Shown one piece after another: positions 46,170 to 56,520 of a stretch of 64,000 nucleotides of DNA. This DNA comes from Janthinobacterium sp. CG3 (GTDB lineage Bacteria > Pseudomonadota > Gammaproteobacteria > Burkholderiales > Burkholderiaceae_D): assembly GCF_000344615.1 (NCBI RefSeq), contig NZ_KB467824.1, forward strand, positions 2,048,702 to 2,112,701, in the 5' to 3' direction. Positions within the stretch are counted from its first letter, which is position 1. Every line of letters starts with the position of its first letter. Under the pieces are notes generated by a model, which ran no database searches, was not told where the DNA came from, and saw only the letters and a program-made list of their open reading frames with translations. A program made the translations under genes and the position numbers.

Positions 46170-47018
46170 ATGAAACAGTCTGCAAAATCGCTCTACCGGC
46201 CGCTGGGGAAAGCCGGCGTGCACACGCTACTGGGCGGCTACACCCTGGTCGCCCTGTTCCCGATCTTCCTGATCCTGATTAATTCGGTCAAGAGCCGCGC
46301 GGCGATCTTCGCCAACCCGCTGGCGCTGCCGACGCCGGAGACGTTCTCGCTGATCGGCTTCCACAAGGTGCTGGCCAACTCGAACTTCCTGCTCTACTTC
46401 GGCAACAGCCTGGTCGTCACGCTGGTGTCGCTGGTGTGCATCGTGCTGTTCGGCGCGATGGCGGCCTGGGCCCTGTCCGAGTACCGGTTCCCGGCCAGCC
46501 GCTGGATGACCTTGTACCTGGCGATCGGCATCATGATCCCGATCCGCCTGGGCACCGTGTCGATCCTGGAACTGGTGGTCAAGCTCGACCTGATCAACAC
46601 GCTGACGGCGCTGGTCCTGGTGTACACGGCGCAGGGCCTGCCGCTGGCGGTGATGATCCTGTCCGAATTCGTGCGCCAGGTGCCGCGCGAGCTGAAAGAC
46701 GCGGCGCGCTGCGACGGCGTCGGCGAATACAAGATCTTCTTCCAGGTGATTTTGCCGCTGATCCGCCCGGCGATCGCCACCGTCGCCGTGTTCACCATGA
46801 TCCCGGCCTGGAACGACCTGTGGTTCCCCTTGATCCTGGCGCCGTCCGACCAGACCAAGACCGTCACGCTGGGCGTGCAGCAATTCATCGGGCAGTACGT
46901 GACCGACTGGAATTCGGTGCTGGCGGCGCTGTCGCTGGCGGTGATCCCGGTGCTGCTGATGTACGTCGTTTTTTCCCGTCAACTGATCCGCGGCCTGACC
47001 TCCGGCGCGGTCAAATAA
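46170..47018 (+). CDS. CUT1 ABC transporter permease 2 (MalG type)
   Basis: 282 residues with an ideal AAGGAGGCAAAGCC before the ATG. Six helices, beginning GGYTLVALFPIFLILINSVKS. EAA loop VPRELKDAARCDGVGEYKIFFQVILPLIRPA. The C-terminus LIRGLTSGAVK is the usual MalG-type ending. It pairs with the MalF-type permease just upstream and the UgpC-type ATPase downstream. Confidence 0.94.
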   Translation: MKQSAKSLYRPLGKAGVHTLLGGYTLVALFPIFLILINSVKSRAAIFANPLALPTPETFSLIGFHKVLANSNFLLYFGNSLVVTLVSLVCIVLFGAMAAWALSEYRFPASRWMTLYLAIGIMIPIRLGTVSILELVVKLDLINTLTALVLVYTAQGLPLAVMILSEFVRQVPRELKDAARCDGVGEYKIFFQVILPLIRPAIATVAVFTMIPAWNDLWFPLILAPSDQTKTVTLGVQQFIGQYVTDWNSVLAALSLAVIPVLLMYVVFSRQLIRGLTSGAVK

Positions 47019-47043
47019 TCGCGGTCAACCAATGAGGTGTTAT

Positions 47044-48177
<1,134 letters not shown>

Positions 48178-48281
48178 CGGTAAGCGCAAGAATTGTAGGA
48201 ATTGAATCGGCGACGGTTCGACGCGTGGTGCCCGCCCAAGGGCACAAATTTTTCATAACTATAAAGAGAAGAAGGAGATGT

Positions 48282-49517
48282 ATGAAACACCCTATTTTGA
48301 AATCGCTCTCGCTGGCCACCACCCTCGTACTGGCCTTCGGCCAGGTCCAGGCCAGTGACGCGGAAGGCGAATACCACGGCTACTTCCGCGCCGGCGTCGG
48401 CACCAGCTCGAACAACCGCGGCCCGCAAGCCTGCTACGGCCTGGGCGGCAACACCATGCGCTACCGCCTGGGCAACGAGTGCGACACCTACGGCGAATTC
48501 GAATACCTGAAAGAAATGGTCAAGCCGATCAACGGCGTCAGCTTCGTCGGCCACGTCATGCTCGACGCCTACACCGGCAGTTCGAACGTCAGCGCCTCCG
48601 ACATCGGCGTGGCGAAAATGTACGTCGAGGCCAAGGGCATCCCCGAGCTGAACGGCGGCACCGCGTGGATCGGCAAGCGCTACTACATGCGCCCGGACAT
48701 CCACTTCCTCGATCTGCAATACGTCAACATGAACGGCACCGGCGGGGGTATCGACCAGTACAAGGTGGGGCCGGGGCGTCTCAGCTACGGCTTCTTCAAG
48801 GACAAGGACAAGGTCGGCACGTCGGCGATCCGGCAGAACCTGGTGTACCAGGGCATCCCGACCAACCAGGACGGCACGGTGGAAGTGCTGACCTCCTTCA
48901 TCCGCCCCGACATCAAGGACGACACCACCCATGGCGGCTGGCAGCTGACGTTGCTGCACAAGCAGGACAAGGTCTTCGGCGGCGGCAATACCATCGGCCT
49001 GCAGCACGGCGTCGGCCCCGGCACCGGCAAGGGCGGCCAGTGCTGCGACCGCATGGGCACCACCGGCGACATCAAGAACGGCTCGGACGTGACGCGCACG
49101 CGCCTGTTCGACTCGCTGTGGATCCAACCGACGGCGAACTGGAGCGCCGAACTGGTGGCGCTGGTGCAGCGCGACAAATCGAACGCGTCCGGCGGCACCT
49201 CGACCTGGACCTCGCTCGGCATGCGCCCGGTGTACGCGCTGTCGGACCACTTCAAGCTGCAGTTCGAGCTGGGCACCGACCGCGTCACCTCGCCGACCGG
49301 CGGCGCCGCGCAGCGCCTGACCAAGTTCACCTTCGCGCCGACGCTGACGGCCGGCAAGGGATATTGGGACCGCCCGGAGCTGCGCGCGTTTATCACGCAC
49401 GCGCGCTGGAACGACGCGGCCAGCGCCGCCGTCAACGCGGCCAACGAGTCGGGGCCGGTGTTTGGCAAGGCCACCAGCGGCACCTCGATCGGGCTGCAGG
49501 TCGAAACCTGGTTCTAA
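48282..49517 (+). CDS. Maltoporin-like (LamB family) outer-membrane porin
   Basis: 411 residues, strong AAGGAGATGT before the ATG. Signal peptide MKHPILKSLSLATTLVLAFGQVQA. LamB features: DAEGEYHGYFRAGVGTSS, CYGLGGNTMRYRLGNECDTYGEFEY with the disulfide cysteines, TAWIGKRYYMRPDIHFLDLQYVN, and a final LQVETWF. It lies 104 bases after the ATPase gene. It should provide outer-membrane entry for the sugar handled by the CUT1 system upstream, as OprB does in the Pseudomonas glucose cluster. It is a paralogue of the porin at 19577-20782. Confidence 0.93.
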   Translation: MKHPILKSLSLATTLVLAFGQVQASDAEGEYHGYFRAGVGTSSNNRGPQACYGLGGNTMRYRLGNECDTYGEFEYLKEMVKPINGVSFVGHVMLDAYTGSSNVSASDIGVAKMYVEAKGIPELNGGTAWIGKRYYMRPDIHFLDLQYVNMNGTGGGIDQYKVGPGRLSYGFFKDKDKVGTSAIRQNLVYQGIPTNQDGTVEVLTSFIRPDIKDDTTHGGWQLTLLHKQDKVFGGGNTIGLQHGVGPGTGKGGQCCDRMGTTGDIKNGSDVTRTRLFDSLWIQPTANWSAELVALVQRDKSNASGGTSTWTSLGMRPVYALSDHFKLQFELGTDRVTSPTGGAAQRLTKFTFAPTLTAGKGYWDRPELRAFITHARWNDAASAAVNAANESGPVFGKATSGTSIGLQVETWF

Positions 49518-49543
49518 GCAGGTAGCGTAAAGCCGGCGCGGTT

Positions 49544-49658
49544 GTCGTAGGTCGGGTGAGCCGGAACGGCGTAACCCGACAACGTTGGCCCGGAGCAGCG
49601 CGTCTCGCTTCGGCCAACATTGTCGGGTTACGCCCGATGGGCTAATCCGACCTACGAC
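49544..49658. repeat. Large inverted pair of REP-like elements between convergent genes
   Basis: Arms GTCGTAGGTCGG (49544-49555) and CCGACCTACGAC (49647-49658) are perfect complements, and the inner parts CGTAACCCGACAA...GTTGGCC and GGCCAA...TTGTCGGGTTACG also match. The whole block folds as a palindrome between the maltoporin and epimerase-like genes and may terminate both. Confidence 0.8.
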
Positions 49659-49661
49659 ACG

Positions 49662-50681
49662 CTAACTGAACGGCACCGTGGCCGGCCACGCCGTGATGCA
49701 ATAGTGGGTGCGCCAGGGCTCGTGCGGCGCCAACATCACGCCGAGCCGGTCGGCCAGCGGGTGGCCGGGCGGCGCGCGCGCCACGCGCCCCAGGTCGAAC
49801 AAGCTGTTAACCGGCTCCGCGCCAAGCGCGAAATGCCGGTCCAGCCACGGAAATTCGCTGCGCCCGCCGTTGCTTATCCACAGCATCAGGTCCGGCAAAG
49901 CGGCGTTGTCCCACCACAGCCCGACGCAGACTTCCTCGTCAAGATAATGCAGCGCCAGCGGCGGCTGGCCGGGACCGCGCCGCAGCCCGCGGATTTGCAC
50001 CAGCTCTTCCGCCGCGCCGGCCAGCGGCAGGCGGCTCAGGTCCAGCGCGCCGCTACGCCCAAGCATGCGCGAGAGCGCGTCGGAGCGCGTATCCGGCAGC
50101 AGCCGCGACGCCACCGAGCCGGCCGCCACCGGATAGCTGAACACGCCGGCATGCGGCCCCGTTATCAGCTGAACCCGGCCGGGCGCCGCCGGCAGCCGGA
50201 AGGTCGGATGCAGGCCGAGCGGCAGGCGCGCGCGCCGCCGCGCGTGCACGGTGAGCGTGATGTCGAGCGTCGGACTGTGCGGATCGGCCTCGATGGTGCG
50301 CTCCACCCGCGCTATGTCCGACCCGGGCGGATAGTCGAGTGCCAGGCGCACCCGCAGCGGCCCCGCCTCCAGGCACTGCCACGGGTGGTGCGCGGCGTAG
50401 CCGTGCGACCAAGTGCGCTCCCGCTGGCGCGGCGCCCATCCGCCGGGCAAATCGTCGGGATAGTCGGCGCGCCCGAAAGGCACGCACGGCCACTCGCCAC
50501 GCATGCGCCGCAGAATGCCGGGCAGGCTCCCGCTGCGCGCCTCGCCGGCCCATGGCGCGACGTGCAGCGCGTCCAGTTCCCGCCCGCCCGCGAGCCGAAA
50601 ACGCAGGGGGCCGAGCATGCCGCCTAGCGCCTGCACGTCGGCGCTGCCGAAACGCCAATCCAGCTGCCAGAGCCGGCTCAT
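49662..50681 (-). CDS. Aldose-1-epimerase-like (galactose-mutarotase superfamily) protein
   Basis: 339 residues from the ATG at 50681 (GGAG 11 bases upstream); an ATG ten codons earlier is possible. The beta-sandwich fold is suggested by VQALGGMLGPLRFRLAGGRELDALHVAPW, then SHGYAAHHPWQCLEAGPLRVRLALDYPPGSDIARVERTIEADP, LPLGLHPTFRLP (catalytic-His-like position) and PDLMLWISNGGRSEFPWLDRHFALGAEP. The active-site acids cannot be assigned with certainty. Such enzymes interconvert sugar anomers before catabolism. A LacI-type operator lies 134 bases upstream, linking the gene to the sugar regulon on its right. Confidence 0.78.
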   Translation of the reverse strand: MSRLWQLDWRFGSADVQALGGMLGPLRFRLAGGRELDALHVAPWAGEARSGSLPGILRRMRGEWPCVPFGRADYPDDLPGGWAPRQRERTWSHGYAAHHPWQCLEAGPLRVRLALDYPPGSDIARVERTIEADPHSPTLDITLTVHARRRARLPLGLHPTFRLPAAPGRVQLITGPHAGVFSYPVAAGSVASRLLPDTRSDALSRMLGRSGALDLSRLPLAGAAEELVQIRGLRRGPGQPPLALHYLDEEVCVGLWWDNAALPDLMLWISNGGRSEFPWLDRHFALGAEPVNSLFDLGRVARAPPGHPLADRLGVMLAPHEPWRTHYCITAWPATVPFS

Positions 50682-50777
50682 GCGGCCCTGCTCCGCGCCT
50701 TGCCGCGGCATGCGCGCGGCCTCGTTGCGACGTGCTTCGCGTGATCTTGCGTGTCAGGCATGCTGGTCCCCGTTGGC

Positions 50778-50813
50778 GTCGTAGGCTGGACGGCGCAGCG
50801 CGTCCGGCATCGA
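50778..50813. repeat. Short palindromic REP-like element
   Basis: TCGTAGGCTGGACGGCGCAG followed by CGCGTCCGGCATCGA, related to but diverged from the other REP-like copies. It directly abuts the LacI-type operator at 50815. Confidence 0.4.
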
Positions 50814-50814
50814 C

Positions 50815-50828
50815 TGTTATCGATAACA
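50815..50828. promoter_or_regulatory. LacI-type operator upstream of the epimerase-like gene
   Basis: TGTTATCGATAACA, a perfect 14-bp palindrome with the CG centre typical of LacI-family sites. An identical copy lies at 56521-56534. It sits between the LacI gene's 3' end and the epimerase-like gene. Confidence 0.8.
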
Positions 50829-50927
50829 ACAATGATAGCACGCTAGCCGAACATGCCAATGCCGAAGCGCGGGCAAGCGCGAAAAAAAGATCGAGGGGTG
50901 CCGCGCCGCGAAAACGGCGCGGGAAAA

Positions 50928-51992
50928 TCAGGCGCTGTGCGTGCCCGGCGGCGCGCCGGAGGAGCCGCGCGCGATCAATGTGAATTCAAGCAGATGGTGG
51001 TCGGTCAGCTTGGCGTCGCCGGCGCGGCGCCGACGGATGTCCTCCAGCACCAGGCTGACGGCGGCGCGCGCCATGTCGGCGATAGGCTGGTGGATCGTGG
51101 TCAGCTCCGGCCAGACCGTGGTCGCCACCGGCGTATCGTCGAAGCCGCACACCGTCAGGTCGCCCGGTACCGACAGGTGCAAACCGTGGGCCACCGCCAC
51201 CACGGCGGCGGCCATGTCGTCGTTGCTGGCGAAAATCGCGCTGGGCCGCTGCGCCCCCGCCAGCAACTGGCGCGCGGCGTCCAGACCGGAACGGTAGGTG
51301 AACAAGCCCTGGGCCACGCGCCCGGCCGCCACCGTCAGGCCGGCATCCTTCATGGCGTCCTGGAAGGCCCGGTAGCGCAGTTGCGCCGGCGTGTGTTTCG
51401 GGTCGCCCTTGATGAAGCCGATGTCGGTATGGCCGAGTTCCAGCAGGTAGCGCGTCATCGCCAGCGCCCCCTGGTAATCGTCGATGCGCACGGCCGGCAC
51501 GCCGGCGCTGGGGCGCGCGGTGGCCACCGCCACGGTCGGCATGCCGATGTCGTGCAGCCGCTTCAGCGCCGACTTCGAATCGCACAGCGGCGGCGGCACC
51601 AGGATGCCGTCGGCGCCGGCGGCGATCAGCTTGTCGATCGCCGCCTGCTGGCCCTGCACGCCGTCGCAGCGCTCCAGGATCAACTGGCCGCCGCTCTGGC
51701 TGCACTGGTCCATCGCGCCGACCAGGAACTCGCTCAGGAAGGACGCGCTGGGGTGGCTATAGAGCAGGCCGATGCGCAAGGTGCCGGTGCGGGCGGCGCG
51801 CGCGGCCAGGTTCGGCTGGTACTTCAGCGCCTCCAGCGCCGCGTTGACCTTGGCGCGCGTGACGTCGCTGACGTTGGCGTGGCCGTTGATGACCCGCGAG
51901 ACCGTCATCGCCGACACGCCGGCCACCCGCGCCACGTCGTAGACGGTCGCGCCGCTCAATCCACTTTCAGTTTGCTTGCTTGCGGCTGCCAT
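50928..51992 (-). CDS. LacI-family transcriptional regulator
   Basis: 354 residues. The N-terminal HTH with hinge (about 15-68, ATVYDVARVAGVSAMTVSRVINGHANVSDVTRAKVNAALEALKYQPN) is followed by a periplasmic-binding-type ligand domain (LRIGLLYSHPSASFLSEFLVGAMDQC, DGILVPPPLCDSKSALKRLHDIGMPTVAVA, AIFASNDDMAAAVVAVAHGLHLSVPGDLTVCGFDDTP). It most likely represses sugar-uptake genes until a sugar binds. Two identical palindromes, upstream of the epimerase-like gene and of the binding protein of the adjacent CUT1 cluster, are its probable sites. It is separated from the cluster's ATPase gene by 118 bases, same strand. Confidence 0.94.
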   Translation of the reverse strand: MAAASKQTESGLSGATVYDVARVAGVSAMTVSRVINGHANVSDVTRAKVNAALEALKYQPNLAARAARTGTLRIGLLYSHPSASFLSEFLVGAMDQCSQSGGQLILERCDGVQGQQAAIDKLIAAGADGILVPPPLCDSKSALKRLHDIGMPTVAVATARPSAGVPAVRIDDYQGALAMTRYLLELGHTDIGFIKGDPKHTPAQLRYRAFQDAMKDAGLTVAAGRVAQGLFTYRSGLDAARQLLAGAQRPSAIFASNDDMAAAVVAVAHGLHLSVPGDLTVCGFDDTPVATTVWPELTTIHQPIADMARAAVSLVLEDIRRRRAGDAKLTDHHLLEFTLIARGSSGAPPGTHSA

Positions 51993-52110
51993 CAGTCCTT
52001 TTTCCAGTGTCGGGTGATCGCGCGGCGCGACGATCGCTGCGCCGCGCCGACATCGGCGCTGGCGAATGAGCGCTGATTATACGACGCCCCCGCCCCGCGG
52101 CGGCTGGCCG

Positions 52111-53229
52111 TCAGCAAATCCGCCGTTCGCTGTCGCGGTCGAACAGCACCAGCTTGGCCAGGTCGATGATGAATTCGGCCTCCTGGCCGGCGCGGTAGTC
52201 GGCGTCGGCCGCCAGCCGCGCCGTCACCTCGTGGCCGGCCAGGCGCAGCAGCGTCAGCGTGTCCGGCCCGGTCGGCTCGGTCACCTCGACCACGGCGCGC
52301 ACCTCGCGCGTGCTGGCGCTCTTGACCAGGTTGCCGTTGCCGATCGCCTCCGGGCGCAGGCCGGCGATCAGCTCGCGCCCGGCGTAGGCTTGCACCGCCG
52401 CGCTTTGCGGCGGCAGCGCCACCCGCAGCGGCGCGGCGCCGTCGACGCCGCCCACCAGCAGCGCCAGCCCGCCGGCGTCGCCGTCGCGCTCCAGCCGCGA
52501 CGGCACCAGGTTCATCGACGGCGAGCCGATGAAGGTGGCGACGAAAATCGTGTTGGGCGTGTTGTACACCTCGGCCGGCGTGCCCAACTGCTGCAACTCG
52601 CCGCCCTTCATGACGGCGATGCGGGTGGCCAGCGTCATCGCCTCGATCTGGTCGTGGGTGACGTAGACGATGGTCGCGCCCAGGCGCTGGTGCAGCTTCT
52701 TGATCTCGGTGCGCATGTCGACGCGCAGCTTGGCGTCGAGGTTAGAGAGCGGCTCGTCGAACAGGAAGATCTTCGGCTTGCGCACCAGCGCGCGCCCCAT
52801 CGCCACGCGCTGGCGCTGCCCGCCCGACAGTTGGCCGGGACGGCGCGACAGCAGCGACTCCATTTGCAGCATGCGCGCCACCTCCTTGACCGCCTTGGCG
52901 CGCTCGTCCTTGGGGACGCCGCGCATCTCCATGCCGAAGCTGATGTTCTGCTCGACCGACATGTTCGGGTACAGCGCGTACGACTGGAACACCATGGCGA
53001 TGTCGCGCTTGCTCGGGTGCAGGTCGTTGACGCGCTGCGCGCCGATGCGGATGTCGCCCGAGCTGACCGTGTCCAGGCCGGCGATCATGCTCAGCAGGGT
53101 CGACTTGCCGCAGCCGGAAGGGCCGACCAGCACCAGGAACTCGCCGTCGTCGATGTCGATATTGATCTTTTTGAGGATCTCGGTCTGGCCGTACTGTTTG
53201 GATACATCGAGGATTTGCAGGGAAGACAT
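52111..53229 (-). CDS. CUT1 ABC transporter ATP-binding protein (cluster A)
   Basis: 372 residues. Walker [11 protein letters not shown]-loop [12 protein letters not shown], signature [14 protein letters not shown], Walker [13 protein letters not shown], switch VTHDQIEAM, then the TOBE-type regulatory C-terminus (about 240-370). Cytoplasmic partner of the two permeases upstream; last gene of the transporter operon, starting three bases after the MalG-type permease. It is highly similar to the cluster B ATPase at 60546-61658, which suggests that the two operons arose by duplication. Confidence 0.95.
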   Translation of the reverse strand: MSSLQILDVSKQYGQTEILKKINIDIDDGEFLVLVGPSGCGKSTLLSMIAGLDTVSSGDIRIGAQRVNDLHPSKRDIAMVFQSYALYPNMSVEQNISFGMEMRGVPKDERAKAVKEVARMLQMESLLSRRPGQLSGGQRQRVAMGRALVRKPKIFLFDEPLSNLDAKLRVDMRTEIKKLHQRLGATIVYVTHDQIEAMTLATRIAVMKGGELQQLGTPAEVYNTPNTIFVATFIGSPSMNLVPSRLERDGDAGGLALLVGGVDGAAPLRVALPPQSAAVQAYAGRELIAGLRPEAIGNGNLVKSASTREVRAVVEVTEPTGPDTLTLLRLAGHEVTARLAADADYRAGQEAEFIIDLAKLVLFDRDSERRIC

Positions 53230-53232
53230 GGT

Positions 53233-54138
53233 TTAACCTTTCACAGAACCGGCCATCAGGCCGCGAACGAAATAGCGGCCGCCGAAGATATATACGAGCA
53301 GCGTCGGCAGGGCGGCGATCATGGCGGTGGCCATGTGGACGTTGTATTCCTTCTCGCCGGTCGAGGTGTTGACGACGTTGTTGAGCGCGACCGTGATCGG
53401 CGCCGTGTCGCCGGTGGTAAACGAGGCGCCGAACAGGAAGTCGTTCCAAATATTGGTGAACTGCCAGATGACGGTGACGACGATGATCGGCCCCGAGCAC
53501 GGCAGCAGGATACGGAAGAAGATCGTGAAGAAGCGCGCGCCGTCGATCATCGCCGCCTTCACCAGTTCGTCCGGGAAGGCGATGTAGTAGTTGCGGAAGT
53601 ACAGGGTCGTGAAGCAGATGCCGTAGACCACGTGGACGAACACCAGCCCGCCGGTGGACGAGGCCAGGCCGACCTTGCCGAGGAAGGCGGCCATTGGAAT
53701 GAGCACGATCTGGAACGGGATGAAGCAGCCGAACAGGATCAGGCCGAACAGCAGGTTCGAGCCTTTGAAGCGCCACTTGGTTAGCACGTAGCCGTTGAAG
53801 GCGCCGATCAGCGTCGACAGCGCGACGGCCGTGAAGGCCATCTTGGTCGAGTTCCAGAAGTAGCCCTTGATGCCGTTGCATTCGAGGCCGACGCAGGCTT
53901 CGCCCCAGGCCTTGGCCCAGGCGGCGCCGGTCCATTCCCGCGGCAGCTGGAGGATGTTGCCGGCGTAGATTTCCGGCAGCGGCTTGAAGGACGTCAGCAG
54001 CATGACGAGCAGCGGCAGCAGGTAGACCGCGGCCATGAACAGCAGCAGGCCGTAAATCACCACCCTTGACAGGCGGCCGCTGCGGCCCTGCACCATCTGC
54101 GGGCTTTCCGCGTGCGATGTAGACATCGATTTTGACAT
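53233..54138 (-). CDS. CUT1 ABC transporter permease, MalG type (cluster A)
   Basis: 301 residues from the ATG at 54138 (AAGGAAGAACGATT upstream); the frame stays open further upstream but overlaps the other permease. Six helices, beginning VVIYGLLLFMAAVYLLPLLVMLLTSFK. EAA loop FPDELVKAAMIDGARFFTIFFRILLPCSGP. The extra periplasmic loop with AWAKAWGEACVGLECNGIKGYFWNS, holding two cysteines, is characteristic of this subgroup and recurs in cluster B. The C-terminus RYFVRGLMAGSVKG is typical of MalG-type permeases. Confidence 0.94.
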   Translation of the reverse strand: MSKSMSTSHAESPQMVQGRSGRLSRVVIYGLLLFMAAVYLLPLLVMLLTSFKPLPEIYAGNILQLPREWTGAAWAKAWGEACVGLECNGIKGYFWNSTKMAFTAVALSTLIGAFNGYVLTKWRFKGSNLLFGLILFGCFIPFQIVLIPMAAFLGKVGLASSTGGLVFVHVVYGICFTTLYFRNYYIAFPDELVKAAMIDGARFFTIFFRILLPCSGPIIVVTVIWQFTNIWNDFLFGASFTTGDTAPITVALNNVVNTSTGEKEYNVHMATAMIAALPTLLVYIFGGRYFVRGLMAGSVKG

Positions 54139-54155
54139 AATCGTTCTTCCTTGCT

Positions 54156-55076
54156 TCAATGGGCCTTGGCGGCGCCGGAGCGCGCCTCGGAATACAGGTA
54201 GGGCACCATGATGGCGGCCACCGTCAGCAGCATCATCACCGAGCTGGCCGCGCCCATGCCGAGCTGGTTGCGGGTGAAGGTGTGGGCGTACATGAAGGTC
54301 GACGGCAATTCGGTGGCGTAGCCGGGACCGGTGCCGGTGAGCGCCACCACCAGCTCGTAGCTCTTGATCGCCAGATGCGACAGGATCACCAGGCTGGACA
54401 AAAACACCGGGCGCAGTTGCGGGATGATGATGCGCCAGTAGATGCGCGGCAGCGTCGCGCCGTCGATCGAGGCGGCCTTGACCATGTCCTGGTCGATGCC
54501 GCGCAGGCCGGCCAGGAACATCGCCATGATGAAGCCGGACGCCTGCCAGACGCCGGCGATGACGATGGTGTAGATGGCCATGTCCTCGCGGATGATCCAG
54601 TCGAAGCGGAAGTCCAGGAAACCCCAGTCGTGGGCCAACTTTTCGATGCCCAGGCCGGGGTTGAGCATCCATTTCCAGGCGGTGCCGGTGACGATGAAGG
54701 ACAGCGCCATCGGGTACAGGAAGATGGCGCGCAGCGCGCCCTCCTGGCGGATGCGCTGGTCGATCAGGATCGCCAACAACAGGCCGAGCGCCAGGCAGAT
54801 GCCGATGTAGAGCACGCCGAACAGCATCAGGTTGTCGACGGCGACGTGCCAGCGGTCGTGGCCCAGCACGCGGGTGTATTGCAGCAGGCCGGCCCAATCG
54901 AGGCGGGCGTAGGATTTCGACAGCGTGAACGACAAAACCGTGGTCCAGGCGATGAAGCCGTAGACGAATACGAGGGTGACCAACACGCTCGGGCCCAGGA
55001 CCAGCTTGGGCAGCTGTTGCCCCAGCCATTCGGCGGCGGAGCGCCGCGGCGCGGCATTCAAGGAGGATGCAGACAT
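54156..55076 (-). CDS. CUT1 ABC transporter permease, MalF type (cluster A)
   Basis: 306 residues. Six helices, beginning LVLGPSVLVTLVFVYGFIAWTTVLSFTLS. EAA loop IDQDMVKAASIDGATLPRIYWRIIIPQLRP. It is separated from the binding-protein gene by 72 bases containing a stem-loop, and from the next permease by 17 bases. It shares the phrase YPMALSFIVTGTAWKWMLNPGLGIEKLAHDWG with its cluster B paralogue almost unchanged. Confidence 0.94.
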   Translation of the reverse strand: MSASSLNAAPRRSAAEWLGQQLPKLVLGPSVLVTLVFVYGFIAWTTVLSFTLSKSYARLDWAGLLQYTRVLGHDRWHVAVDNLMLFGVLYIGICLALGLLLAILIDQRIRQEGALRAIFLYPMALSFIVTGTAWKWMLNPGLGIEKLAHDWGFLDFRFDWIIREDMAIYTIVIAGVWQASGFIMAMFLAGLRGIDQDMVKAASIDGATLPRIYWRIIIPQLRPVFLSSLVILSHLAIKSYELVVALTGTGPGYATELPSTFMYAHTFTRNQLGMGAASSVMMLLTVAAIMVPYLYSEARSGAAKAH

Positions 55077-55106
55077 CGACTTACCTATCTAAAAAAGGGA
55101 AAAGCG

Positions 55107-55135
55107 GGACGGAAGCGGCGTAGCCGCCGCCGTCC
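55107..55135 (-). terminator. Stem-loop between binding-protein and permease genes (cluster A)
   Basis: On the minus strand GGACGG...GCGGC-loop-GCCGC...CCGTCC, followed by CGCTTTTCCCTTTTTT. It probably stops part of the transcripts after the binding-protein gene or stabilises its mRNA. A corresponding structure occurs in cluster B at 63449-63476. Confidence 0.65.
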
Positions 55136-55148
55136 ACTGCGACGGCGC

Positions 55149-56408
55149 TTACTTGCTGTTCGCGATGGCCGCCACCAGTTGCTTGGTGGCGTCGGCCGGC
55201 GACTTGCCCGAATTGAAGAACTTGGTGACGACGTCGACCGCCGCCGCCTTGGCCGCGTCCGGCATGGCGTGGCCGTGGGCGAAGCTGCCCAGCATGGTGT
55301 TGTCCTTCAACGCCTGCTTCATGTCGACCATCGACTTCTTGCCGCAGTCGTCGAAGTTGTCCATCGCCACGTCCAGACGCGCCGGAATCGAGCCTTTGAC
55401 GATGTTGAATTTCTCCTGGAAGGACTTGTCCATCACCGCGCTGGCGAACACCGCCTGGCCGGCCACCTGCTTGGCGTCGACCTTGAAGATGCCGAACTGG
55501 TCGGCGTTGAAAAGGAAGCTCCCCTCGGTGCCCGGGTACTGGAAGCACAGGTAGTCGACGTTGGCCTTCATCTTCCCCTTTTCGAACTCGCCCTTGGCCC
55601 AGTCGCCCATGATCTGCATGGCGGCCTTCTTGTGGTAGACCATTGCGGTGGCCAGGTTCCAGTCGCGCCCCGAGAAATTGGTGTCGACCATGCCGCGCAG
55701 CTTCAGCATCTGCTCGAACGCCTTTTCCATGGTCTTGCTGCCGAGCGCCTTCGGGTCGAGGTCGATCAAGGCCTGCTTGTAGAATTTCGGACCGCCGGCC
55801 GACAGCACGGCGCTGTCGAAGATGGTGGCGTCCTGCCAGGACTGGCCGCCGTGCGCCAGCGGAATGTAGCCGGCCTTGCGGATTTTGCCGGACATCGCCA
55901 CCAGCTCGTCGAAGGTTTTCGGCGGCGTCAGTTTCAGCTCGTCGAAAATGGCCTTGTTGGCCCAAATCCAGTTGGTGCGGTGGATGTTCACCGGCACCGC
56001 CGTCCAATGGCCCTGCTGCTTGGAGAACTTCTGCAGCGGCGCCGGCACCACCTTGTCCCAGCCCTCCTTCGCGGCGACCGCGTCTACGTTGCCGAGCAAG
56101 CCTTCCTCGGCGTAGTCGTTGACGGTGAAGCCGAGCATCTGCATGGCGTCCGGCGGATTGCCGGCGGCGACGCGGGCGCGCAGCACGGTGCGGGCCTGGT
56201 CGCCGCCGCCGCCGGCCACCGCGCTGTCCTTCCAGTGGAAGCCGCGCTTGACGACGTCGTCCTTGAGCACCTTCAAGGCGGCCGCCTCGCCGCCGGAAGT
56301 CCACCAGTGCACCACCTCGACGGATTTGTCCTGCGCCCGGGCCGCGCCCATCGTCGCCACCGAGAAAGCCATCGCCGACACCACTGCTGCCAATTTTTGT
56401 TGTTTCAT
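55149..56408 (-). CDS. CUT1 ABC transporter periplasmic sugar-binding protein (cluster A)
   Basis: 419 residues from the ATG at 56408 (CTGGAGACGAAG upstream). Signal peptide MKQQKLAAVVSAMAFSVATMGAARA. Mature family-1 binding protein: VEVVHWWTSGGEAAALKVLKDDV, ARVAAGNPPDAMQMLGFTVNDYAEEGLLGNVD, HRTNWIWANKAIFDELKLTPPKTFDEL and KAAMQIMGDWAKGEFEKG; the C-terminal NFDDCGKKSM recurs in cluster B. It is the first gene of the operon. The LacI-type palindrome 113 bases upstream should control it. The sugar is unknown; related systems take glucose, mannose or glucosides. Confidence 0.93.
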   Translation of the reverse strand: MKQQKLAAVVSAMAFSVATMGAARAQDKSVEVVHWWTSGGEAAALKVLKDDVVKRGFHWKDSAVAGGGGDQARTVLRARVAAGNPPDAMQMLGFTVNDYAEEGLLGNVDAVAAKEGWDKVVPAPLQKFSKQQGHWTAVPVNIHRTNWIWANKAIFDELKLTPPKTFDELVAMSGKIRKAGYIPLAHGGQSWQDATIFDSAVLSAGGPKFYKQALIDLDPKALGSKTMEKAFEQMLKLRGMVDTNFSGRDWNLATAMVYHKKAAMQIMGDWAKGEFEKGKMKANVDYLCFQYPGTEGSFLFNADQFGIFKVDAKQVAGQAVFASAVMDKSFQEKFNIVKGSIPARLDVAMDNFDDCGKKSMVDMKQALKDNTMLGSFAHGHAMPDAAKAAAVDVVTKFFNSGKSPADATKQLVAAIANSK

Positions 56409-56520
56409 CTTCGTCTCCAGAAAGAACTGCGTTCGCTTCGGTAAGGAAGCCGGGAACTTGATCCGACGGGTGCCGGCCGATTCCTCTTGTCGGCGCTTGG
56501 TTTTTTGCACGCCAATGTAT

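Noticed and set aside
54139-55029. Fused 598-residue double permease in cluster A
   Set aside because: The upstream part is an out-of-frame shadow of the MalF-type permease; the real MalG-type gene starts at 54138 with an RBS.
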